Assembly (NCBI GenBank): GCA_001792895.1
Contig: MARA01000002.1
Span: 496,001 to 560,000 of the forward strand
Direction of reading: 5' to 3'
Source: Lentinus brumalis
Taxonomy: Eukaryota; Basidiomycota; Agaricomycetes; Polyporales; Polyporaceae
DNA length: 64,000 bases
Part shown: in pieces, positions 22,461-34,583 of the stretch
Layout: each line of letters begins with the position of its first letter
How positions within the stretch are numbered: the stretch's first letter is position 1
Translations under genes and position numbers: made by a program
The notes under the pieces: generated by a model
What the model saw: the letters and a program-made list of their open reading frames with translations, nothing else
Told to the model about the DNA's origin: nothing
Databases searched by the model: none

Positions 22461-23830
22461 GTGACGTCATGCCTGCGAGTGGGGGAAGTCGCCGCAATAT
22501 CAAGTGTACTAACCTTTGCTCATGTTGTCTTGTGCGCGCCGCAGCGGCTTGGTGTGCTATACATGAATTTGCTGCTCTTCTGAGAGTTTCTTCATCGATG
22601 TACGTATGCTGTCTACTAGGAATTGCGGCAGCGGCGGATGCCTCGAAACCGTTTGCGAAATACGGTGGGACACGGCAAAGCGATCCGGAGATGTCGAGAC
22701 TGTAGCTGCACCGTATCGTGTAAGGAAGGACATGGTCAGGTATGTCCAAACACCTCGAATGCGGGCACGGGCAGGTCTCGAAGTCCTCTAGGCTGGTTGC
22801 TGTAGTCGAGCGAACGGTAGTAAGCATGACATCCACGAGCTGACATGTGCTACTACATAGCACAAGTAAACGGAACCCGTGAAGGTACATACGTGAACAG
22901 CGACCAGTGCGTCTCGCCATTCCATTAGGAGTTGGATTGATGGAACTCTTCACGGTCTCAACTCTGGCTGTGGGGTAGTCCTGCGACAAGCAAAGGTCAA
23001 ACAGCGTACATGTACTCGCAAATACGCATAGCGACACTGACCTCCTGTCTGTGCGGGCCAATATGATCTGGATGTGCGTGGACGTGGCGATTAAGTGCAA
23101 GAGGACGTTCAGAACGTTCTGAGTAAGGCCGTTGTCATCAATGTCGCTCAATTCTGCAGAGGGCCGCGCAGGGAAGCACTGCACCGTAAGCGTGTCATGC
23201 TTCTCATTGCCACTACGCGTAACGGAACCATGAGGTTGGGCCGGCGCGGCCTCGGGATATTGCGTCGCATCTTTCGATCGCGTGGATCACTGGCGACGTT
23301 TGCGTCAATCTCGCTGTGGTACATGCGGCAGACAACCAGGGCAGCGTTTCGCTCAACACTGGTTGCCGTGGTCTTTTATGCATCACCGATGATGTCGGCC
23401 AAAGCCGCGCGTTGCTCTATGTGGGCCTTTTACCCATCGGCGACGTGCTTGTTGAGGCATTCCAGTTCGACCACTGAGGTCGGGTTGCAGCTGGAACAGT
23501 GGAGACGAAGGTTGCGTGTTGACGGAGCAATGCAATGGGCGTCGAGTTCAAAAGGCCAGGCGATAGCAGTCGGAAGACTCGGAACGCGTCTATCTATGTA
23601 TCTAATCTCGGTGGTGGCGTGGCAAACAGCGTACCCATGTTGACGTCCGAGAACATCGGAATAACGGCAATTACCGATGGCGCGACAGAAGGTTATATGT
23701 TCCAAGAAATACACGTCGATAGATACATCAGTAGCAGCAGTAGTACATTGCGGAGCGCGGTCTATGTGATTTCTGTAGCAATCGTGCGATAAGATGGGAC
23801 TGGGAGACGGATGCAGGTGGAAGTACAGAA
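22461..23830. other. unassigned region upstream of the LINE relic
   Basis: Long open frames exist on both strands (minus 22444-23184; plus 23095-23643) without motifs. A plus-strand stretch at 22640-22800 has a Cys-rich piece (CRDCSC...C...C) but no convincing gene model. Confidence 0.4.
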
Positions 23831-24277
23831 CTACGTGCGTTGTATATCAGAAATGCGCGTGACGAGCTGGGCGAGCAGAACGCAGACCTCCGCTACGAGG
23901 AGTAGGATAACAATCAGCGATGACGCCGCTCGGGCGGTCGCAGACCGTTCAAGGAGGGGACGGGAAGGCGCTGCAGATGATGCTGTTGGGGCAGGGGATG
24001 GGGACCGCATACCGACCGGTGGCGTCGTAGTACGCATGGTCGGAGGGTAGCAGTGCATTGGGGGAAATGCGAGTGGAGGCATTGCCGGCATGACCTACTC
24101 GCCAGGCATAAACGTGAGCGCTAGGAGACGACGACTGGGAGGCACGCTTACCGTATTCGCGTACCCATCTGAGTTGTGGTCACCGCCGACCATGTGGACG
24201 GGGGATTCTCCACACTCCATCGCGTCCAGCGCCGTGTCGCACACGACGAGGTTTGTCTTTAGGAGGGTGGTCGCCAT
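23831..24277 (-). CDS. small predicted tail-anchored membrane protein
   Basis: Minus-strand exons 24277-24152 and 24094-23831, joined across a 57-nt GT-AG intron (gtaagc...gagtag), give 129 codons. Residues ~43-95 are Pro/Ser/Thr-rich; near the C-terminus is one hydrophobic segment (SSLIVILLLVAEVCVLLAQLV) followed by a short basic tail, the layout of a tail-anchored or single-pass protein. No family recognised. Both exons end cleanly and phases match, but the start codon is the first convenient ATG and longer N-termini are possible. Confidence 0.4.
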
Positions 24278-26456
24278 GTCTGGGGAGCAAGCCGCCAGCG
24301 GAATTCGGCGTGGACGACGGGGCGAATGAAGGAGGGGAGACGCAGGACGCGTCGGGGTAGACTGATTATGTAGGGTACGTACCTGACGTGCTGTCCCGCA
24401 GCCCCGTCGCTCGCGCCGCCGTCCGGATCGTCCTACCAGTCCATCGATATCAGGGCAGGTAACCCTTAGCGCGAACTTCGATGTCAAGCTTCGTTCAAAC
24501 GCAGATTTTGCGGCCAATTAGAGGAAAGCGGCGAAGTCGAGAAGTGATGGGGTGTGAGGACGAGAGTCATTGGAAAAACAGACAGAGGGCCGGATCCGAG
24601 AAATGCAGCGTGGGGCATACGGCACGGCTGCGCACAAACGTCGAGAGGGTATATGAGTGTACGCTTTCGGTGAGAAGCGAATTAGCATGGAAGGGATGGT
24701 TGGCGTAGAAGCCAGAGCGCGGGAGCGGCGGGTCGGCCTTGTGTCAAGTTTGGACAAAGTGTTTTCGGAGGCGCCCGGGAGTGCAACAGGGACTGTTCGC
24801 GCAAATCTCCGGTCCTCCTTGGATCTGGAAGTCGTCCGTTATCGAAATGGCCTTTGACACCACGTTCACCGTCGTCGAACGCACTAGACTGTAGCGATCG
24901 GAACTGCGTCGCAGTAGCCCACTCGGCCGCCGACTCAGCCGCCTATTGCTTTCATGCGCCACGTTCCAACCTCCCCTACTCTGGTGCAACGCGCTCGCTC
25001 CGAAGGGTAGCAAGTCTCCACGTACAATCTTGCTCGATTCCCGAGGACAGCAGATGGTCGATGCACCTCTGCACCCTTTGCCTGTTGATTGCACAAGACA
25101 CCACCAGGTCGCGTCAAGGCTTGAAGGCACGTCACCGACAGCTCCTGACAGATCGCGCGCAGTAGGCTGTAAATTCTGTCCTGGAGGTACGGGTAGATGG
25201 TCGCGCCTACTGTGCACTTTGATGCCAGGGAGCAGACACGGTGCGTTCCTCGTGGTTCTCGCATATCCCGTCCCCGGCCTACCCCTCGCGTTCCACGAGT
25301 CCTGTCTCCCCCCGCGTCCAACATGCTGCTGCTTCCCAAGCCTGTCGGTGCAGCCATTCGCGTGCGTTTGCGGCCTCGAACTGCGCGATACTCTTGCTGA
25401 AATGTGGGTGCTCGCGCGAGTTGGATTCCAGCCACCACCGACGCACGAATTTCTGTTGGGAGACTTGTCAGTCACCGAGTCTCGTTGTACCGTGTACGAG
25501 CCTGACCGTATTGCGCCTTCCGCTGGTCTACCTCGCTCGCTCTCCTCGCGCATCAGTTAACATTTACGCGTCCGTTCCGGCTGGCCGCATGCACCATTGT
25601 GGATGATGACAGGACATGGAGTGTGGCTCAGCAAGGCCGTCTAGCACACGCCATCCAAACGTGGTGCATGTCGGTATCTTTCCTCATCAGCAATGGGGCT
25701 CGGTCGGAGGATGGACAGCTGCTCGCCGTTACAGGGAAGTGAAAGTGGTGATGACTACTCTCGATCCATGTCCTAACCGTGCGGCAGTCGTCGACGGTGT
25801 TCCATTTGGGCATCGCGCAACGCGCATGAACGCGTTAGGGACGAGACGCTGCTCGAGACGAGCACGTTGCCGTACGTGAAGCTGCCGGAAGTTTGCTGTA
25901 CTAGTACATTATGTTCAGCAGGCCGTGGACCTTCGTACTATACGTCCGTTTCTCGTCGTTTATGGGCACAGCGTACGTGCGGCTGAATGTTGCCAACTCA
26001 TCAGGTCTATGCACTGGACGCGCAAGTGAGCAGGGACTCACGACCGTGGGGAGAATGGAAATATGTGCGCAAAAAGAGGATCTGTCGTGAGCGAGCTTCC
26101 GAGTGTCGTAATTCGACAGTAGTACAGACATTACTGCATCGGACAAGCGTGTACCGACGCGGTTACGCCGGGTGAAGCGTCGGCGGCGTATCCGGTACCA
26201 ACCCTCGACCAGCGTGCTCGCGCGGTCACGGCTACCTCACAGGACCTCTACAGCTGTTAGTGGACTTTGGGTGATCATCAGTGCACCACTTGATTCGATG
26301 TCGTGAGTGCAATACGTCACCACGGACTCTCTCTCTGGTGGTTTGTGTTGACCGAGCTTACCTCTGCCGATGATCTGCCAGATTGTCATAACCCGGTCGT
26401 GGAGGTCCGTCACCCTCGGTACCTCCGAGTCCTATCGAGACGAAGACCAAGAGGTT
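24278..26456. other. no confident gene
   Basis: Overlapping open frames of 170-270 codons lie on both strands at 24744-25560, in a GC-rich stretch. None shows a domain, and their overlap means at most one is real. Confidence 0.4.
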
Positions 26457-26931
26457 ATGCAGCTGCGCCGAAGGGTAAGAGTCTTGATGTTACGAGGCAA
26501 AGCATGCGCTGACTCGGCCTCAGCATATGCAGATTGTGCATGCGTATAGGTGTGGAATTTCCTCACCTGCGGACCTCAGAATGATACTCGTCGAGCGTTG
26601 CCACGGCCCCGATGGCGCGGACGTCCCACGGCTACATGGGGAGTGGACGGCAGACGGTCTATGGCGGACGTTCCTGGTCAATATCCCGAGGCCCGAGCAA
26701 GTGGATGGCAAACAGCTCACATCTTTCGAATTCCATGTGAGATGGGCTTCGCAGGTTGGTGACGCGACCAACACGGGGCTGCAGAATCCGGCAGATCGGG
26801 GCTGTCCTGCTGTTCGCGCGGAGTTCATCGTGATCTGCCGCGGTGCTGGTTGTGATCGGCGGCTTCTGAGCATAGGAGGAATGGACCGCCAGCTCGCGGA
26901 ATCAGCAGTCATCGTGTACGTGGTCCGCTGA
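26457..26931 (+). CDS. hypothetical protein, weak model
   Basis: Exon 26457-26474, a 49-nt intron (gtaaga...ctcag), and exon 26524-26931 read through 141 codons. An open frame extends upstream of 26457 to about 26384, where another acceptor-like site occurs, so the true start may lie further left. The product is a mixed alpha/beta-looking sequence with F-x-V-N-I-P and F-E-F-H-V strands; no family recognised. A long open frame on the opposite strand (26520-27365) is an alternative but has unusual composition and no splice support. Confidence 0.33.
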
Positions 26932-27476
26932 TGGTACGTCCGGTAGTGGGTTGCTGACTGAAATCGCGCAGTGTCGCTCGTGAACTGGAGAACACGGGCA
27001 GAGCTCTGACGGGGGTCAGAGACTTCAGTAGACTCAATAGAGCGAACGAGGGAACAGCCAACAACACAGGTCACAGCTCGAGCAAATCCTACTAGGGCGC
27101 ACATGCCGCAACTCGGTTGTCCCATTTGCCCAAGTCGTAGTGTGGTAGCACCGCCACGTCGCGGGATGTCCGCTCCGCCCGGCGTGTCCTGGGGGCGAAG
27201 GCCTAGGTTACGGTACATGCTTGTGGTTTGAGCAAGCTTGGCATACTGGCATACGAAACCTGTATGATTATCCTGTCCGGCTTCAGACGGAGCGGCTTGT
27301 TCGATAGGCTCGAGAACCTCTGAGGCGCACCGGAGCAACGTGCGTCGGCTGCTACTGGTTCCCACGGTGAAACTTCATCCACAACGCCGACTCGACGTGG
27401 AAAAAAACACACCCTTATGGAACACGAGGTAACGGTCGCAATTGGTTGAGGGACAAATGCTGAGTTGGACACATCA
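26932..27476. other. intergenic, no feature seen
   Basis: Only shadow frames; further exons of the weak gene upstream cannot be excluded. Confidence 0.4.
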
Positions 27477-28657
27477 CTACAGACGGCGAGTAAAACGGCA
27501 TGGTGGTACAGACAGCACATTGTCAGGAGGAGATGGTCGCGTACTCTCGGGTGCTGACAGCAAGAGGGCAATTGTCAGCGCATGATACGACATCCTGTAA
27601 CCACCCGTCGTGCGCAACCTCGTCGCGATGCACTCCACAGTGACTATATCCCCGATGTCGAGCTCGCTGGGCAGCAGCAAGTCCATGCTCTCATGGTCCC
27701 CGAATTCGACCGTCGCGTCGAAGATGTTCCCAAACACCTATGTGCAGGTGAGTGTTGGTATCGTCACTTGGTTTGTGTGGATGAGCACCTACCGACTTTC
27801 GGTTCTGTACGGCTATTGCGGTCATGTAAGACATAGGCAGTGAAGGACGGTGCGCCTTCTGCTCTGCCGTCCAGCGCCCTCTGTCGTTTATTCCGGCCAG
27901 AGCCACGCGATCTCGCTGTCGGAGCAGCTTGATGGTGATGTGGCCTCTCACAGTCGCCTCCACCAGACTTGAGCGGAAGCAAAGGGATGAGACGCTCCCC
28001 GTGACCAGAATGCGCGCGTGCATGTCATGCACGGTCAGGATAGCGTGGTCCAGGGTGCGAAGTTCCCAGGACCACCACTGCTGCACAACGGTTGCGAGCG
28101 AGTACCATGGTTCCTCTGGTGGGGATATCAAGTCCAAGAACGACTGCAAGCGGCTGCAGCGCTCGTTTCCAGACGTCAGTATCGTCGCAGAGTAGCCGAC
28201 GTGGCAGGACACTCACCGATACGATTCTCTGGGAACCCACAGTTCGCACTCGAGTTCCGCCATGGCCGCCTCCTCTTCCTCGACCGCCTCGTTGCCCGTT
28301 GGTGCAGGTGAGGAACCTGTTGTGTGGATGGTAATCGAGGATGAGGAATGCGACCGGGTCATGTAGATCCTTTAGTATGGGTTCTTTGCAGTATGCGCTG
28401 ACCTTCGTGCTCCGTGCCGAGAGTGCCTTCCTCCAGTCCCGTTGTCGTATATATTGCTCGTACCTCCTCAGACTACTCGACAGTCGGAGTACGCGATCCC
28501 GTTGGGACCGAGTTGCGATGCGTTGGATACGTAGCAGATTGATGAGTGGTGTTCCTGGCGACACCGCTATAGCACCGGTTGAACCTAGTGTGGTGTTTGG
28601 ATGCGCGCAGCGAATGATCATATCACGCGTGTAATGGATCGGTGAAAATGTCACCAA
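27477..28657 (-). CDS. multi-exon lineage-specific protein, unknown function
   Basis: On the minus strand the best supported exons are 28153-27793 and 27737-27477, joined in phase across gtaggt...catag, and preceded by an exon ending at 28217 (gtgagt...ctgcag). A first exon probably starts at ATG 28657; its junction to the next exon, near 28330-28400, is unresolved because the frame must change there. The C-terminal part has alternating beta-like strands and an S-E-L-D-I-G-D-I-V-T-V-E-C motif. A similar I-G-D-L-V-W-V-S motif occurs in the gene at 36671. This suggests a shared small beta-barrel, but the function is unknown. Confidence 0.55.
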
Positions 28658-29034
28658 GTCGTCAAGCGAGGGATCTGACCATCAGCATAGAGCTGACGGT
28701 GATGTCTCAGTGCCGCTGTGTCGTTGTTGAGGTGCTTGTGGGGAATGTACTTATGCTGTAATGCTGGGGCCAGAGGGCCCACCAGCTGACGTACTCAGGT
28801 AGGCTCGATCGTGGGCACGCAGTCCCGGAGGCCACCTGTGTTTTCCTCGGCATCACCGTCGACGTCATATCTTCCGGCCTCGTCGCTGCTCACCTTGCAC
28901 GTATATAACATGCAGGCCGCCAGATGCATCTTCGGTCCCTAATGGAAACTTTGAAGACTGAGTCTGCCCGGAGCGACAGTGAGTTTTTTGTCAGCTTTGA
29001 CTGTGTCCTGAGCTGACGTGCGCCGGTGGTAGGT
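28658..29034. other. intergenic, divergent promoter region
   Basis: Lies between the minus gene ending upstream and the plus F-box gene, so likely holds both promoters. A tatataac string is near 28901; no clear box for the minus gene. Confidence 0.4.
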
Positions 29035-30186
29035 ATGGCTTGTACGGCTCACCGTGAAATGCTGTATCGGAACCGACCAAGACTTCCCCAAGACATCTTG
29101 TACATGATCGCGTGTTTCATCCCGACTCGCGATCAATGGTCCCTCCTGCTCTCTTGCTGGGATTGTTACGATGCTGTCGCTCGCGTCCTCTACCGCTCAG
29201 CCACCGTCCGTTTCGGAAGCACCATGTTCGATTACGAGGTCGTGGAGAGGCGTCGCGCTTTCCAATACGTGAAGGGTCTTGTTCGGTCCACGCGTCCTCA
29301 TCCGGGTCTTCCCGCGCTCAACAATGCCTGTTATCTCGTGACCTTCTCGTACTCCTCCCATTCTCCCGAGATCGAATTGCGCTCCTCTCCTCTCCTGGCC
29401 GAGGTGTTGCGTGCCGCAGTCCGACTCCGCCACCTGCGCATCTGCACCACGCAACGGGGGTTCATGTTGTACTCAATGCCCTGCGGCGAGCGGAGGTCAT
29501 CAACGCGCCCGCGAGCAGCTTTACGGAACGCAAGTCCTACCGCAAGATTCTCCCGTGTCTGGAAAGCTTCCGAACCGATGAGATCGTCTTACTCGACGCG
29601 TTCATGCGGTTTCGGAAGATCAACACTGCGGTCCTCACCGGGTCCCCGAGCGGAAGCAACATGGCCAAGTTCTGCCGCTCTCCGCCTCCCTGGCAACCGA
29701 CGGATCTCCGAAGGCTTGCCATGTGTTATATGGCCGACGTGAAGTTCGAGAGACTTATGTCCGGACTGTTCGGAGCGTTTCCTTGCCTGGAGCATGTGGA
29801 GATCCGCACAGCGATAGGTGACAGTTGTGATCTTATAGAGGTGAGTCCCCAATGACTTGGTTCGGATCGTGCTAAAATGTGAGGTTGCACAGACTGTATT
29901 GTCCCTGCTGTCCCTAGGGGAGGCGCCGCGTTTGAAGATCTTCGCGGTCAACCATGCCAGCAACCTCATCCGATTCCTGCCGTTGTTTGAGCAGATGCAA
30001 GAACGTGTCCAGCAGGTGCAGTCGGTGGCACTGCGCATGATAATACTCGGGATGAGGATGTGGTTCCGGAAGGCGGAGGATGAGCAATGGGTGCTAACAG
30101 ATGCTGTACCGTACAAGGAGTGGCCGTGGCTTGCACACCCAGACCACGGTAAATGGTTGTTAGACTGGCAGCGGATGTCACACTAG
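29035..30186 (+). CDS. F-box protein (D), frame irregularity
   Basis: ATG at 29035 begins an F-box of canonical form at residues ~14-50 (RLPQDILYMIACFIP ... SLLLSCWDCYDAVARVLY). The first frame is sensible to about 29465; the second coding frame, sensible to 29840, continues (SFTERKSYRKILPCLESF ...). A 59-nt intron 29468-29526 (gttcat...gagcag) would join them in phase; otherwise a 1-base indel must be assumed. A second intron (gtgagt...gcacag, 29841-29892) joins to the last exon ending at 30186. The family is separate from F-box genes A-C. Predicted SCF adaptor with degenerate leucine-rich repeats. Confidence 0.68.
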
Positions 30187-31193
30187 TAGTAGTGTACGTA
30201 GCACTCGCCCACCCACTATGCTTTGTAGCGCGCTTCGAGTGACACAGCCAAGCACAGCCATCAACGTCCTTGTTCGCATATCGAGGTATTTTCTTGCTCC
30301 TGCCCCCTCGGCGTGATCGATCTCACAAAGTGGAAGCACAGGGGGCATCCAAGAGTCCCTACCTCACCAGGTACCATGCAGTGACATCACCGTGTGGGGT
30401 ATCAACATCAGGGTTCAGAGCCGGTCTGCCAGACCCGCAGGTGAGCATTCGGTCGGATCGTTCATCATACTAGTCCAGAACGTGTCTCTTTCCGCTCGGG
30501 ACAGCTGTGCTGAGCGTGAACTGTCAGATGTTTCAGGCAATTCCTTGACCGTGCTGTGTTTATCGTTTTGTCATCGCGATCGTCCCCAAAGAATGTTCAT
30601 GGCTGCTTGTCTCTCGTACCCTCACTATTCTCACAGTCGCCCGACAATCCCTGCAGCTGTCGGTGGGCGGAACGATCGAGAGGCACTATGTGTACGCTGG
30701 AGTGTTACCAAAGACGCAGACTGGCTTGACGCTTCGCCTCTTTCGGGGAGTCAAATTGGTCGGCTCATCGCTGTACGACAGAGGGAGGTCGTGCTGGTGC
30801 AGCGTATGGCCACACATGAGCAGGTGTACTCCGGGGGGAAAGTCTGCGATCTGTATATGATCTGATCACGGTCCTCCATTGTCTCCGTCGGCAGCAGGTG
30901 ACGTAGGGTTGTGGCGTTGCTGGGTTCGGCTATGTCGGGTGCTGTCCGGTTCTCCGGAATTTAGCATCAGCTATGCACATTTCCTCGTTTGTCCCATCTC
31001 GACAGTCGACCAAGCGCACGTTCCACATCCCCGCGCATGATCGTTCATGACGTCATTTTGAGGAATTCGTCGCTCTCGTTCAACGCGCTTCCTAGTCGCA
31101 CTGTGTCCTCCCCGACGACAGTTTTGCCTCGGTGGGGAAAGGTTGTTGCTGGTCGAAGTGGTATGTAAGTACCGACAGTATCTCCGAGAGCTC
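30187..31193. other. intergenic, no feature seen
   Basis: About 1 kb. The open frame at 30392-30865 has no motif; upstream exons of the following gene could lie near 31000-31190. Confidence 0.45.
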
Positions 31194-32804
31194 ATGAGCA
31201 ATCCCCATGCCGATCACGTACTACGAGATGTCGCTGTGCACGCAGCACTCCGAGATACTGGTACGCTACCGAGCCCCTTGTCCCTCTGCGGTACTGAGAC
31301 CTTTTTGTTCTCCCACCAGGACGTCCCAATCGCCCCCTATCGTAGAGAGAAGGGTGGATCCTTTGCTCAGGTCGAGGGAGACACGGGACCAAGACTGTCC
31401 CTCCTGGAAGAATTCCTCCTGTGTTCGGAGGACCAGCACATCGACAACTTGTTCGCAGCGTTCCCCGTGGATATCCTTCTCCGCATGCGCCGTCTCAGCT
31501 CTTCCATGATGTATGCTGTCGAAGCTTACATGGAGCGCAAGTGGTCACTGAAGTCCTTCGTCGCTCACTGGTTCCCGGGTGACAGGACTGCTGTACTGTC
31601 GTTCTTGAAAGTCATCGGTGCCTGCGATGGTGTTATATCCGGACCCGCCGCTGAGACGTTCTTGGCTCGCCGCCCTTGGAGAGACGATGTCCTGCACGTG
31701 TATGTTCCACTTCACGGCTTACTTCCCTTAGGTCGCTGCCTTCGCATGAGGGGTTACCGCTTTGCCCCTAATGCGGAGCAACCGATCTTCTTCGATGTCG
31801 CCGCCCTCGCATATCCGTCGTATATTGGCACGGACATCATCAGCAGAAATCGGCGTCCGGCGTTGCGGGACAGGTTCGTCTTTCGCTCAGTCGACAATGG
31901 CAATCATGGACCATCTCGGGGCGAAGTCATTGAGATCATAGTCACCCGGGAACATCCGGTCGAGTATCTTGTGAATGGAGGAGCCTACTCGAGTATGTGT
32001 CGCAATTTACCACATGCTTCTGTCGTGCACTGACCTCTCGCCAGCGAGTCTTCTGAATTACATCACGGCGACGCATGCTGTTTCTCTGTTCCCCCGAACG
32101 ACATTCATACGACGCACCACGGTAACCTGTAACGACATGACAAATAGCTCTCCGAGAGAGTACGCAGACTTGCTGTCCTTATACCGTTCCCGGGGATATT
32201 CCATCATCGACCATGACTCATTCCTGCCCAGGATTCGGGAGGTGGACACCTGGGAGCGCAGCGTCGGTGACCGGTTGACCTGGGTGTTACCTTTCTCGCG
32301 CAGCGTCCGTAAGTACCACCCCGTTACCACTTACTTCTTGGCTGATGTGCTCGACGGAGACAGATGTGGCACATGACACAAGAATCGTGCCTCCTCTGCG
32401 GGTACATCAGTACGCCTTCGAGGTTGTGCGACCGTCTCAAGGTCTTCCTTCCGTAAATAGTGCTGTGCGCATAGGTCCTCGCTTTTTGTATAGGTATGTC
32501 CCCTTTGCGTTGCCGTGCCGTGAATGGTTTTGTTGACCCTCCTGGTGACAGTTCAGTAGGACACATTTTGGATCCTCGCTCAGGCTTCCGGCAATATATG
32601 TCTGTGCAGACGCTGACAGCGTTCTTTCCACATGACTTGGCAGCGCCGCCATGGGTGGACGTGGAGGAGGACGAGGCCATTGCCCTTGTAACGAATGACT
32701 GGGACGATGACAACAGCACCGGGGCTTCGGACATAGTGCACACCGTTTCAGATATGGACATTGGCCAGGAAGACGATGGTGCGCCTATTCATGCTAGCAG
32801 ATGA
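31194..32804 (+). CDS. F-box/nucleotidyltransferase-fold-like family protein 1 (degenerate site)
   Basis: Exons 31194-31992, 32045-32308, 32364-32441 and 32494-32804 give a continuous 483-codon frame; all phases agree. An F-box-like segment lies near residues 95-135 (FPVDILLRMRRLSSSMMYAVEAYM). It is followed by the core shared with the genes at 34421 and 35582: V-I-S-G-P-A-A-E-T-F then L-H-V-Y-V-P. In an active nucleotidyltransferase these would be G-S and D-x-D; here they read G-P and V-L-H, so catalysis is not expected. A C-terminal P-L-R-x-R-A-V block matches CPLTTRW and CPAQER in the paralogs. The tail is acidic. Role unknown; possibly a binding-only relative. Confidence 0.7.
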
Positions 32805-32975
32805 GTCTTGGTACGGTAGCTGACAAAATCGGTGATCGTCGCGTCGCTCGCAGACTTTGCCATTGCGTAGTCCTTAATGTACCAGGGCTGTACCGGTGGT
32901 GATATTGGAATCATCATATGTACGTTTTTGTCTGGAGCTATTGATGTGATGTCATAGGCTTTGAGTGTCAAATGG

Positions 32976-32982
32976 TATAAAG
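32976..32982 (+). promoter_or_regulatory. TATA box candidate
   Basis: tataaag about 50 bp before the ATG of the small gene at 33028. Confidence 0.5.
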
Positions 32983-33027
32983 CGTCTGCTGCAACTCGAG
33001 AAAGATCAAAGATCCCATCCATTCACA

Positions 33028-33294
33028 ATGCCGCCCGGTGAGGAAAGCTCTGCACCAGGAGGCACCAAGGACCCCATTGCAACGACGCGGCGCAAGTTCC
33101 CGGTGAGTTGCTACGTGCGATGCTATTCGGGCCCCAGGCTCACCCTTCCCTTCCAGGTTGGAATCTCAGGCATGACCGCGTGGAAGAGGCAAGGGATGTC
33201 CGTACCTGCACGCGTCATCACTATGGAGAATCAGGGCAGAGGACCCCAGCACTTGCACCGTCTGGACCTGTATAAGGCGCGGGCAAAGCTGTAG
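33028..33294 (+). CDS. small basic protein, two exons
   Basis: Exons 33028-33102 and 33157-33294 join in phase across a 54-nt intron (gtgagt...ttccag) into 70 codons ending K-A-R-A-K-L. A TATA box stands upstream and the leader is short, so the transcript looks real. No family recognised. It sits between two members of the nucleotidyltransferase-fold-like family, which makes it a candidate partner, though only by position. Confidence 0.5.
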   Translation: MPPGEESSAPGGTKDPIATTRRKFPVSCYVRCYSGPRLTLPFQVGISGMTAWKRQGMSVPARVITMENQGRGPQHLHRLDLYKARAKL

Positions 33295-33466
33295 TCGGTG
33301 AGTTCTCATGCTCTCCTCCGCAGGTGCTAGGCCACGAGACTGACTTGAGACCGGATACTTAGCAACGAACCTGGGTCGTACCAATGAGATATGTTTGAAT
33401 GTGTACTACAAATGATATGCGTGCAACGCGTTGTAATGTCCGGGGCGCGAAGAACTCCGGCTCGGC

Positions 33467-34421
33467 TCAGTACTCGAACACGAGATGCTGCGGTCGTCGC
33501 AAGTACGTCTGTGCACCATGACAGAGCCCTCGACATTCCCGAGGACACAGTCGGAAAGCGATACGAACGTCCAAGGGCTGGGTTGTGCGTGGATCGAACG
33601 AGCCATGGAGTGCACCGTCGTCCGTGAACGCCCGCTCCTGGGCTGGGCAGAGGAACAATCGCCGCGCGCACTGTTGCCGCGGTACTGGGACGTCCGGCCA
33701 CATCCATGGCCACAGCTTCATGTCAACCTTCAGGTCCCGTGGGAGACCACCATCCCCCGGAAGCGCCATTGCCATCGAAGTAGGGTGGATGGGATCCAAG
33801 TCTCTCGTCATGGCGCGCCGGTGGAGGGTCAGCGTGGGCCAAACGAGTCCAAAGTGACTCGGGTTCACGTACGCTGCGAGTGCTGTGCTCGGTGGGCGGC
33901 ATATGGGGAGAAGTGCATGTCCTCGGCTCCGGTGGATGGTGAGGCGTCCCTGGTCGGTATTCACGGTGATGAGCAAGCCCACACCTTCAGGGGGAGGGAG
34001 TTGAGACCGGCTCCGCGGTACGCACACGCCGCCTTGAGTGCTGAGAAGATGGAATAAGATCTGGGTGAATGATTCGTTGGAAGTATAGATGGCGAGTGCA
34101 TCGCCACCGTCGGGTGGGAGCCGTAGAAAGAATCTCAGAGCGGCGGCCCCGCCGATGAATGCGTTCGATTCGACCAATGCTTCACGGAAGTGAATTGGGT
34201 CGCCAACGTGTTCCCGCAGAATCTCGTCCAGCGAGCTGTCCAGCTGGTCACGGACCAGCCTGAAGCCGGCTTCGGACGTGGCACGGAGCATCATCAAGGA
34301 CGTGAAGTCCATCATTGATGCTATGCGGGCTTGCAGGTCTGGAGTGAGGCTACACGTCCCACGGTCAGTTTCAGGACCGTGTTGGTCAGCGACAGAGATG
34401 CTACACGTACGAGGTGAACAT
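33467..34421 (-). CDS. F-box/nucleotidyltransferase-fold-like family protein 2 (degenerate site)
   Basis: Minus strand: an 11-nt first exon (34421-34411), a 61-nt intron (gtacgt...gtgtag), then exon 34349-33467; total 297 codons. The tiny first exon is supported because it supplies an ATG and brings the F-box-like start (LTPDLQARIASMMDFTSLMMLRATSE) into frame. The core reads F-I-G-G-A-A-A-L-R-F-F then D-A-L-A-I-Y, where the paralog at 35582 has G-S and D-L-D-I-Y, so the metal-binding acids are lost. The third acidic position is also replaced (T-I-H-R against T-I-D-I). A C-P-A-Q-E-R block lies near the C-terminus. Likely a non-catalytic paralog. Confidence 0.62.
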
Positions 34422-34583
34422 GGTTCTTGGTTTTCCGGACGAAGTTGATTGGACGTACTGCAGACTAACGGTCCTCATGCCAGCAGAATACTAATACGGG
34501 TCTGCAAGCGCTACTCGGTGTCTGATACAGATGTGTTCAATGATGCGTCCGACATTTCCCTCGTTACAAGCACGCAGCTCGGG

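Noticed and set aside
24744..25560. Long overlapping open frames on both strands (minus 269 codons, plus 204 codons)
   Set aside because: No motif, unusual composition, and GC-rich DNA opens such frames by chance; neither has splice support.
26520..27365. 281-codon minus-strand frame
   Set aside because: Opposes a plus-strand model with a good intron; no recognisable domain.
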